From NCBI GenBank assembly GCA_026874595.1, contig CM049316.1:20607839-20671838 (forward strand): a DNA stretch of 64,000 bases. Direction: 5' to 3'. The DNA is from Sipunculus nudus. Its lineage: Eukaryota; Annelida; Sipuncula; Golfingiida; Sipunculidae. Shown here one piece after another: positions 57,284-64,000 of this stretch (position 1 is the stretch's first letter; the number at the start of each line of letters is the position of its first letter). The position numbers and the translations under genes were made by a program. The notes beneath the pieces are model-generated. The model saw only the letters and a list, made by a program, of their open reading frames with translations, did no database searches and was not told where the DNA came from.

Positions 57284-57645
57284 CATCAATGTGCTCACAC
57301 ATGACGTAACATGTACATACGGCTGGCTGACGAAACCTGAAGGTTATAAATGTTTATGTTAAAATAACAATCAACTGCGCACATTTCTTACAGCGACAAT
57401 GTTCCCGATTTGGGAAGACGGGGGGAGAGGGGAAAGGGGGAGGGGGGGGGGGGCAAGTGTGAAACGGAAGACGCCGAGAGAAGGAGTTGTTATGTAACAA
57501 TCATAATCATAAACAACAAACACACCTGCACATTCATGTCCGTTTATTTGTACTTTGCCTGATGTAAGCTGTGTATTCCCCAAGCCAAAAAAAAAAAAAA
57601 AAAAGGATCGACATATTCATCTTTCTCCCGCAAACCAGGTGCCGT
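57284..57645. other. 3' flank of Cys-rich gene
   Basis: No gene. G-rich tracts (57420-57455) and an A homopolymer (57586-57604). On the minus strand AATAAA (57543-57548) lies about 100 bases beyond the stop at 57646 and is a plausible polyadenylation signal. Confidence 0.45.
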
Positions 57646-58194
57646 TTATAACAACGGATACACCCCTCCCTTGTAAAAGGGGCGCTCAATGTCCAACTCT
57701 GACCTCCAGTCTGTGAACAAACATGTGACCCGATGTTTGACCTTTGACCACGGTGTAAAATCCACATCTGGCAATATTATCTGCAATTCCGCCATCAGCG
57801 ACTCCATCAAATGCCAGCGCGCCATTGGCGCATTTGACACGAAATCTGCGAAATCATGAAATGTCTCCACATCGTTGCCGCAATTTACAGGCAGGTACTT
57901 CTCCATGAGGGGAGCTATTGCATCCTGTTTGTCCAGTTCGTCATATAGCTGAACAGAACGTTCACACGAGAAAGCGTCTTCAAAACGTTCACTCATGTCA
58001 TATGTTGTTTCCAATGAACAGTCACAGCAGTGGCCATCCACGCCTTTACAATCACTGTCACAATCGCATGTCACGTGAAGCAAGCACTTGCATGTATCAC
58101 AGTATACATCGTTGCTACTTTGACCTTGACCTTTTGTGACACATGCATCCATGGTTCCTTCGTCCATGTACAGGAGTCCGTCACACAGCCCCAT
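57646..58194 (-). CDS. Cys-rich hypothetical protein (182 aa)
   Basis: Start taken at the first ATG (58194, MGLCDGLLYMDEG); ATGs at 58167 and 58152 are alternatives. Residues of about 25-65 are packed with Cys (YCDTCKCLLHVTCDCDSDC, then HCCDC), a likely multi-metal or disulphide module, though the spacing is not a standard RING, PHD or LIM pattern that I can confirm. The C-terminal two thirds are helical and acidic/aromatic with no motif. Unlike its neighbours, no clean acceptor sits right before the ATG. First gene of block 3. Confidence 0.55.
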   Translation of the reverse strand: MGLCDGLLYMDEGTMDACVTKGQGQSSNDVYCDTCKCLLHVTCDCDSDCKGVDGHCCDCSLETTYDMSERFEDAFSCERSVQLYDELDKQDAIAPLMEKYLPVNCGNDVETFHDFADFVSNAPMARWHLMESLMAELQIILPDVDFTPWSKVKHRVTCLFTDWRSELDIERPFYKGGVYPLL

Positions 58195-58665
58195 ACACAA
58201 GTACCTATCATCAGTACAAATAGATACACGTTCACATCGTCACGTCGCTTCATCGTATTTATCATCATCATTGCAGTGAGAAAGTTTGTGTGATATGAGG
58301 CGGGCGACCAGTCGGTGAATGCAAGATTGTTATAACGGAAGGGGGCAAAAGGGGGGGAGGGAGGGGGAGGTGGTGGTAGTGGCAGAATCCATATTTTGTG
58401 ACACGAGGACAACCGTCTCACACATTCATTAACACGTATACGTGTAGACGAGAATGACACATATGTAACATGTACCATAAACGTTTATTTCAGGTTATTA
58501 CATACCAAGCAGTGGTTTAATCACATGTGCATATATGGTCATGAATGTTCTGTTATCGCCACCAAGCAGAAACGTATCATAACAACCAATTACGAATGTT
58601 TATATGAACATTTCCCACATTCCAAGCAGAGGTTTATTCACATGTGCATATAAGGTCACGATTGT
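58195..58665. other. Spacer with 115-bp-apart direct repeat
   Basis: No gene. 'ccaagcag.ggttta.tcac' plus 'atgtgcatata' occurs at 58505 and 58622. A minus-strand AATAAA at 58633-58638 lies about 28 bases after the stop of the gene at 58666, a good polyadenylation signal. A G-rich tract at 58338-58370 is low complexity. Confidence 0.45.
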
Positions 58666-59517
58666 TCAGATAACAACGTACGGGTTATTTTTTTTCCGGT
58701 TACTCTGCAGGAATGTGATGTAATCGGGAAACAAGACCTGCACGCCTGACAAACTGAGACCACGTTCGATTGTTCCACCTATCTGTCCGTATCCTGCCTC
58801 GCGAAAGATAACCGCCAGTTTGTTCCAGTACCACAGCGGAAGTTTTTCAAGGTAAGTCAAAAAAGTCAAGCGCCTTTTAAACGCTAATCCGGTGATGAGA
58901 AACAGTTTATCCCTTTGAAACTGGTTCATTATATGCAAGTCTACGCACAAACGCGTAACGACACAGGACTCGTCCATGCACAGGATGTCATCCCGGATAA
59001 ACAGGGGACGTATATATACAGCCATGAGGACACCAAGGTCTTTCTCGCCGCCTGTGGATGCTCTTGGACATGTGTACCGTCGGGAATGAAAGAATGCCTC
59101 CAGCCGAGACAGTTTTTTACTGTAAGCAGGATCTTGTACTGTTTTATTCATCTTATGATCCGCAGTCGGGGCCCGCGGCAGGCTCTGTATGGCGTGTCGC
59201 ATGACCACGTTCCAAAAAAAATAATACACCTGCGATTCACCGGTTTTGCAAAATAGCTTCATGGCCTCGTCTATTTTTTCTAAAGGGAACCGCCCTGCCA
59301 GATGACTAAGCAGCATGACGCCGCGTACTTTGGCACGTTTTTCTTGCATGATGTTTTCAAACATCGTACGATCAAGGAAACCGAGCTGCAACATTATATT
59401 CCAAAGGGGGGATGTCACCTTCGTGTGGATTTTCTGAGCCAGTGTGGGTATCTGACGTCCCATGTACCTCATTACAGCTTCGTTGTTCGCATACACCTCA
59501 GACCGGATATGGGCCAT
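58666..59517 (-). CDS. Protein with two death-fold (CARD-like) domains
   Basis: 283 residues; the ATG at 59517 immediately follows a textbook 3' splice site (long CT tract, then 'tctgtcacag'). Residues of about 25-105 show the helix and hydrophobic spacing of a CARD: LWNIMLQLGFLDRTMFENIM, then VRGVMLLSHLAGR and EAMKLFCKTGESQVYYFF. Residues of about 183-258 repeat the plan: LCVDLHIMNQFQRDKLFLIT, KRRLTFLTYLEKL, WNKLAVIFREAGYGQI. Death-fold domains pair homotypically in apoptosis and inflammasome-type signalling, so an adaptor, decoy or inhibitor role is conceivable. This rests on pattern recognition, not on a search. The linker (about 110-170) is basic and Ser/Thr-rich. No caspase, NACHT or other catalytic domain is present. 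Confidence 0.5.
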   Translation of the reverse strand: MAHIRSEVYANNEAVMRYMGRQIPTLAQKIHTKVTSPLWNIMLQLGFLDRTMFENIMQEKRAKVRGVMLLSHLAGRFPLEKIDEAMKLFCKTGESQVYYFFWNVVMRHAIQSLPRAPTADHKMNKTVQDPAYSKKLSRLEAFFHSRRYTCPRASTGGEKDLGVLMAVYIRPLFIRDDILCMDESCVVTRLCVDLHIMNQFQRDKLFLITGLAFKRRLTFLTYLEKLPLWYWNKLAVIFREAGYGQIGGTIERGLSLSGVQVLFPDYITFLQSNRKKNNPYVVI

Positions 59518-60087
59518 CTGTGACAGAACAGAGAGAGAGATAGAGATAGAGAAATTACAGACAGGGTATCATGTAAAAATGACCATCAGACCTTGCACGC
59601 CAACATTTCAAACCCTGCGTACAGGCACATCCATACCGCAGTTTCGCCGGCAAAACTCCGATTCTTGCATGCGATACATGAAAAAGGAGACGGTAGTGAA
59701 AGTTACATCATTTATTCCGAACTAACTGGTACAAGAATATCTACTGCGCTATCATCCAAACTGTTACAAACAATATATATCAAAAACTGTCTTATAAACT
59801 ATGAAACCGATATATGTAAGGCATACACGGACAAAATATTTACAGTAGGTACACATTAAACAAAATACATATCAAGTGCGATCTATGATAAAAATAAGAC
59901 AAGTTAACTAAACCATAACATGTACCTTGATTGTACGTACGTGGTATTAACAAATGGGTATTAAAATGCGATCATATAACAAAAGTTCTCTTGGTCAAAG
60001 ATACCACATATATCCTGTACACCACACAGTGTGTACCGCCCTTCACAGGGGCAAAAAATGTACATTTCTTGGTTGAAATGATTTTCT
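59518..60087 (-). promoter_or_regulatory. Promoter, leader exon and intron of the death-fold gene
   Basis: Read on the minus strand there are TATA-like sequences ('gatatatgtgg' near 60010, 'gttatatgatcgc' near 59976), then a short non-coding stretch ending in a donor 'aatcaag|gtacatg' (exon end 59926). An intron of about 400 bases follows to the acceptor at 59518-59519. The TATA-to-donor segment is repeated almost base for base at 61335-61430, in front of the next gene, which supports its being functional. Confidence 0.5.
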
Positions 60088-60957
60088 TTACTTTGTGTTC
60101 CTTTTTTTGTTCCTTTTTTTGCCACGCATCTTGCGTTTCTTGATGACGCGACCTGTTTTAACTGTTGTGGTTTTAGGTTGATCCTGCGCAGTAGAAGTCA
60201 CGCGGCGTTTTTTCTTCCTCGCTATTTTTTCCGCTTTTTCTTCTGCGATACATATGGCCTCATCATTTAACCATTTCAAATAATCCGCGAGCCTGTCCCA
60301 GTTCAAGCGGTGGTCCTGCAGAGCTTCATATGGTACCCATTTGGTCGTATTATCCAGTGTGTCAATCATATCAATATAAAGGGTCTCCACCCAATCCATG
60401 TACCCTGACAGTTTACATAGAGCTGGGTACACCAGATCCTGGCACGGCATGTCTGTCAGTTCGTCGACGGTTTCATACATCTGCATATACGTATTCCAGT
60501 ATTCCCTATCGTGCACAAAAACGTCTCTTTCGTTTCGTTCATCCCAGGATTCTTCCTCGAATTGTTTGATGTACCCTGGATACCGCGACATGATATCAAC
60601 CAACAGCCTCGTCTTTAATGAGAAATCTTTCAAAACCTGGCACTCTCCTTCTTCATCGGGTGATTCTTGTACACGTTTTTCCGCATCATTGGCCAGTTTT
60701 AGGAGCGCCTCAGTGTTTTTCTTTAACGCTTCTCTAGCTGACGTTTCGTGCATCAGTCGGTACTTGTTTCGGGTTTCTTCATCAGATGAGTCATCCGACG
60801 AGTCATCCCATGAGTCATCCGATATGTCGGAATCTGGGGTGTTGGCTTTTACTTGGTAGTTGAGTGAACAGTCTTGGTGGTCTGGGTCGTCCGTTTGATG
60901 GCGCGGGGCGTCCACCATGTCAGTCATTGTTTGGTCGCACACTTCTGTCGTTTCCAT
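60088..60957 (-). CDS. Acidic/basic helical protein, tandem family member 1
   Basis: 289 residues from METTEVCDQTMTDMVDA (ATG at 60957), 16 bases after the acceptor 'tattgcag' (AG at 60974-60975). The N-terminal ~70 residues are acidic and Ser/Asp-rich (SDISDDSWDDSSDDSSDE), the middle is helical with conserved YPGYIKQFEEESW and PCQDLVYPALCKLSGYM, and the C-terminus is a strongly basic tail (ARKKKRRVTST ... KKRKMRGKKRNKKRNTK) that looks like a nuclear localisation signal. Charge-segregated architecture suggests a nuclear, perhaps chromatin- or RNA-associated protein; this is inference. Middle of three tandem paralogues. Confidence 0.7.
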   Translation of the reverse strand: METTEVCDQTMTDMVDAPRHQTDDPDHQDCSLNYQVKANTPDSDISDDSWDDSSDDSSDEETRNKYRLMHETSAREALKKNTEALLKLANDAEKRVQESPDEEGECQVLKDFSLKTRLLVDIMSRYPGYIKQFEEESWDERNERDVFVHDREYWNTYMQMYETVDELTDMPCQDLVYPALCKLSGYMDWVETLYIDMIDTLDNTTKWVPYEALQDHRLNWDRLADYLKWLNDEAICIAEEKAEKIARKKKRRVTSTAQDQPKTTTVKTGRVIKKRKMRGKKRNKKRNTK

Positions 60958-61465
60958 TTTCGTAACGGGCGTGCTGCAATATACACAAACGCATTAAGGG
61001 CAGGGTATCAGGAAAATGACAATCCAAGCTAGCACGCCAACATTCAAACTTTCTGCACAGTGAAACATTCATACCACAGTTTCGCCGGCAAAACTCCGAT
61101 TCCTACATGCGACACATGAAAACGGAGACGGTAGTGAAAGTTACATCATTTATTCCGAACTAAACTGTTACAAACAATATATATCAAAAACTGTCTCATA
61201 AACTATGAAACCGATATATGTAAGGCATACACGGACAAAATATTTACAGTAGGTACACATTAAACAAAATACATATTACGTGAGATGATAAAAATAACAC
61301 ACACAATCTCAGTTAACAAAAACCATAACATGTACCTTGATTACACGTACGTGGCATAAAAAAATTGGATATTAAAATGCGATTATATAACAAAAGTCCT
61401 CTTGGTCAAAGATGCCACATATATATCCTGTACACCACACAGCGTGTACCGCCGTTCACAAGGGT
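60958..61465 (-). promoter_or_regulatory. Promoter, leader exon and intron of family member 1
   Basis: Minus strand: TATA-like 'gatatatatgtgg' (about 61418) and 'gttatataatcgc' (about 61388), then donor 'aatcaag|gtacatg' (exon end 61335), and an intron of about 360 bases to the acceptor at 60974-60975. Nearly identical to the arrangement at 59.5-60.0 kb. Confidence 0.5.
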
Positions 61466-62272
61466 CTAGTTGACGCGACCTGTTTTAACTGTTTTGGTTT
61501 CAGGTTGATCCTTCACGGTAGAAGTCACGCGGCGTTTTTTCGCTAATTTTTCCGCTTTTTCTTTTGAGACACATATGGCCTCATTATTTAACCATTTCAA
61601 ATAACACGCGAGCCTGTCCCAGATTATGCTGTGGTCATGCACCACATAATATGGTATCCTTTTGGTCGTACGTTCCAGTGTGTCAATCATATAATTATAA
61701 AGGGTCTCCACCCAATACATGTACCCAGAAAGTTTCAATAGAGCTGGGTACACCAGGTCTTGGCACGGCATTTTTGTCAGTTCGTCTACGGTTTCAGACA
61801 TCTGCTTAAACGTACCCCAGTATTCTCTATCGTTCACGGATACTTCACTTTCGTTTCGTCCATGACAGGATTCTTCCTCGAATTGTTTGATGTACCCTGG
61901 GTACCGCGACATGATATCAACCAACAACCTCATCTTTAATGAGAAATCCATCAAAACCTGGCACTCTCCTTCTTCATCGGGTGATTCTTGTACACGTTTG
62001 TCCGCACCATTGGCCAGTTGTAGTAGCGCCTCAGTGTTGTCCTTTAACGCTCTTCTGGCTGACGTTTCGATAATCTGTCCCCACAGATTTCGGGTTTCTT
62101 CATCCGACGAGTCATCGGATGACGACGAGTCATCCGATATGTCGGAATCTGGGGTGTTGGCTTTTCCTTGGTAGTTGAGTGAACAGTCTTGGTTGTCAGG
62201 GTCGTCCGTTTGATGGCTCGGGGCGTCCACCATATCAGTCATTGTTTGGTCGCACACTTCTGTCGTTTCCAT
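61466..62272 (-). CDS. Acidic/basic helical protein, tandem family member 2
   Basis: 268 residues from METTEVCDQTMTDMVDA (ATG at 62272), which matches member 1; the frame runs 53 codons further upstream, but that extension covers the presumed acceptor ('tgtattgcag') and intron. The first ~60 residues and the YPGYIKQFEEES and PCQDLVYPALLKLSGYM segments are nearly the same as in member 1. The C-terminus stops early at VKTGRVN, so it lacks the final ~20-residue basic tail of member 1 but keeps AKKRRVTST. The truncation comes from a stop just after that point. Confidence 0.7.
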   Translation of the reverse strand: METTEVCDQTMTDMVDAPSHQTDDPDNQDCSLNYQGKANTPDSDISDDSSSSDDSSDEETRNLWGQIIETSARRALKDNTEALLQLANGADKRVQESPDEEGECQVLMDFSLKMRLLVDIMSRYPGYIKQFEEESCHGRNESEVSVNDREYWGTFKQMSETVDELTKMPCQDLVYPALLKLSGYMYWVETLYNYMIDTLERTTKRIPYYVVHDHSIIWDRLACYLKWLNNEAICVSKEKAEKLAKKRRVTSTVKDQPETKTVKTGRVN

Positions 62273-62898
62273 TTGTAACGGGCGTGCTGCAATACACACA
62301 AAACGCATTAAGGGCAGGGTATCAGGAAAATGACAATCCAAGCTAGCACGCCAACATTCAAACTCTCTGTACAGTGAAACATCCATACCCCTGTTTCGCT
62401 GGCAAATCTCCGATGCTTGCCTGCGGTACATTAAAACGGAGACGGAAATGAAAGTTACATCATTTATTCCGACTAAATGTTACAAAGAATGTTTATGCCG
62501 ATGGTTATAAAAATTAACAAACAGTCTCATCATCACCTAACAAAACATACACCAGAAATCAAATACATCACAAAATTATATGTTACATTTTTTTGGTGGT
62601 TATATGAATATCAAACAACCTAACGCTTACATTATACATCAAACCTACTTCTATGAGGCACATATTGTTAAAATATTTACATCAGGTACACACATGTAAC
62701 TGTACGAAATATGTTGAAAATACAACAAAATATATGTAAGCAAAATATTATATGTAAACAAAACTGTAGCAGACTCTTGGATTACAGGTACGTAGCAGTA
62801 AATATGGACAAAAAAAGAAAGAATTACATTACAAAACAGTTCTGTACAAAGGTATTTATGCATCGGGCAGTCTTGGTGTGAAAAAGTTGGCTACATAT
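62273..62898. other. Upstream region of family member 2
   Basis: No gene. AT-rich with the duplicated 'gcacgccaacattcaaac' segment (62345-62365). A counterpart of the leader donor is degraded here (reverse complement of 'ggattacaggtacgtag' near 62779). Minus-strand AATAAA-like sequences occur. Confidence 0.4.
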
Positions 62899-63462
62899 TC
62901 ACATCAGACCACACACTGAGTTCTGTCGTTTACGATCACGCATACTTTGTTTCCTTGCACGAGCAGCGGCATCTCGACCTCGACGTTTCTGTATCTCACA
63001 CCATAAACCATCCTTACATTTACGCAGCATGTTGCACTTATACAATATTTTCTGCAGATCTCTTTGAGTATTCCGATTGTGTTGCAGCTCCTTTATTAAA
63101 CAATTGTATTTCTGCTGTACACGGGTAAAGTACCGATGCAATAACAGCAATGCAGCGACCACGAAGCCATCGCAACGTGCGTCTTGCTTGTACAGTCTTC
63201 CAGAAATATAATTAAACAGCGTGTGATATGTGGCCTTAAACCAGCATCTATCGCTGAGGTACAAATCAGGGAGGCCGTGAAGTCCTGTCGTGTCGAAGAT
63301 ACGCACGTACACCTCTAACATTAATGCAACCCGGCGGCAATCAAACATGTACATCTTATGTATAGCTGATGTAGACCTTTTGGCACGTCTTTCGTAGATA
63401 TCCGCCAGCCGTCTCAACTGTCGGCAGACCCGTCTATCAAATATATCCTGTATGTCCGTCAT
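62899..63462 (-). CDS. Basic helical hypothetical protein (187 aa)
   Basis: The ATG at 63462 (MTDIQDIFDRRVCRQLRRLA) is preferred over the upstream non-ATG extension because an acceptor 'ctgtttgcag' ends about 15 bases before it. Helical throughout and very basic at the C-terminus (RRGRDAAARARKQSMRDRKR). The central VAALLLLHRYFTRVQQKYNCL is a candidate amphipathic helix. General size and helix pattern recall the block 2 helical trio, but similarity is too weak to call homology by eye. It lies between tandem family members 2 and 3. Function unknown. Confidence 0.6.
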   Translation of the reverse strand: MTDIQDIFDRRVCRQLRRLADIYERRAKRSTSAIHKMYMFDCRRVALMLEVYVRIFDTTGLHGLPDLYLSDRCWFKATYHTLFNYISGRLYKQDARCDGFVVAALLLLHRYFTRVQQKYNCLIKELQHNRNTQRDLQKILYKCNMLRKCKDGLWCEIQKRRGRDAAARARKQSMRDRKRQNSVCGLM

Positions 63463-63602
63463 CGTGCCAACACAAGCTGCAAACAGATACGATACCATTT
63501 ACTGATAATGTCAATGTATACAACAAAATCACGAGAGCAAAGGAAATATTTGTACATGTCTTTGTTGAAATATGTCTTTGTTGATGAAAGTTTTTCTTTT
63601 GT

Positions 63603-64000
63603 TTACTTTTTGTTATTTTTTCGGCCACGCCTCTTGCGTTTCTTGTTGACGCGACCTGTTTGAACTGTTTTGGTTTTGGATTGATCCTGCACGGTAGACG
63701 TCACGCGGCGTTTTTTCTTTCTCGATTGTTTAACCATTGCCTCTTGTACCTCATCTGATACCTCATGATCTAACCATGACTGACATCGCTCGAGTTTTTC
63801 CCAGTTCCAACTGTGGTACTCCCGCACAAAACACGGTGCCACTAGTACCACAGGAAGTTCCCCTTCGGGTATGCAGTCACGCAGCCTGTCCTGCATGTCT
63901 GTGTAAAGGATCAGGATCGCCTCTATGTAAAAAGATAATATACCGAATGCATCATACACCAGATCCGGGCACGGCGTTTTTCTCATTGCGTCGATGATAG
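63603..64000 (-). CDS. Tandem family member 3, partial (window edge)
   Basis: C-terminal part of a third paralogue: PCPDLVYDAFGILSFYI corresponds to PCQDLVYPALCKLSGYM of members 1 and 2, and the tail RKKKRRVTSTVQDQSKTKT with the following KRKRRGRKNNKK is the family's basic nuclear-type tail. The frame remains open to the window edge at 64000, so the start lies outside. The Met at 63986 is internal. Confidence 0.7.
   Translation of the reverse strand, partial: IIDAMRKTPCPDLVYDAFGILSFYIEAILILYTDMQDRLRDCIPEGELPVVLVAPCFVREYHSWNWEKLERCQSWLDHEVSDEVQEAMVKQSRKKKRRVTSTVQDQSKTKTVQTGRVNKKRKRRGRKNNKK

Larger units (their letters stand above)
59575..62450 (-). repeat. Tandem duplication units of block 3
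   Basis: Intergenic plus genic segments are duplicated. 'gcacgccaacattcaaac' is followed by 'gtttcgc.ggcaaa.ctccgat' and 'gtgaaagttacatcattta' at about 59590-59720, 61030-61160 and 62345-62470. The promoter/donor segment (59920-60060) matches 61330-61450, and the coding regions 60088-60957 and 61466-62272 are paralogous. Period is about 1.3-1.4 kb. Confidence 0.8.

Noticed and set aside
36000-64000. Firm assignment to a named virus family such as malacoherpesviruses
   Set aside because: No hallmark replication or structural gene is present in the window, and RING proteins alone are not diagnostic.

Overview
The window looks like animal (most likely molluscan) nuclear DNA in two very different halves. 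Positions 1-36,200 are AT-rich, gene-poor and repeat-laden. Support for a mollusc is a degraded Toll-like receptor pair, a CR1/L2-type LINE ending in the typical GCGCT...ATATAA tail, a ~310-bp 'ggtcaaaggtcaaggtcac' repeat and a 'gtggcccatgggcc' repeat of the kind common in bivalve and gastropod genomes. No species can be named from sequence alone.

Left half: four diverged tandem copies of a large non-coding block (about 0.5-13.4 kb), one of them split by a 5'-truncated LINE with a 7-bp target duplication; simple repeats and small tandem duplications (15-19 kb); two Toll-like receptor pseudogenes on the minus strand (20.2-21.5 and 25.4-27.7 kb); and a ~5.9-kb DNA transposon with ~300-bp imperfect terminal inverted repeats and a decayed minus-strand ORF (28.3-34.3 kb).

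Right half (about 36-64 kb): a compact, visibly more GC-rich island of intron-poor, fast-evolving genes in three blocks. Block 1 (37-43.5 kb, minus) has an FG-repeat protein and three members of a double zinc-ribbon family with shared TATA promoters. Block 2 (46.4-56.3 kb, plus) has a trio of helical paralogues, a zinc-ribbon protein, a retropepsin-like protein, a large RING protein and a small basic protein. Block 3 (57.6-64 kb, minus) has a Cys-rich protein, a protein with two death-fold-like domains, and tandem acidic/basic paralogues. Blocks 1 and 2 diverge from a regulatory region packed with ETS, CRE, CCAAT and E-box motifs at 44.2-45.1 kb. Two canonical tRNA genes (Asn, Arg) and one tRNA-like sequence lie inside the island.

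Most block 2 and 3 ORFs begin a few bases after a good 3' splice site, so I infer short non-coding leader exons. Block 2 introns and UTRs carry a family of small hairpins with conserved AGTA-type loops and covarying stems. The overall style (TATA promoters, tandem paralogues, possible apoptosis/immunity domains, RING, FG mimic) resembles an endogenised large DNA virus, but I see no polymerase, capsid, terminase or helicase gene. A lineage-specific host gene cluster remains an open alternative.
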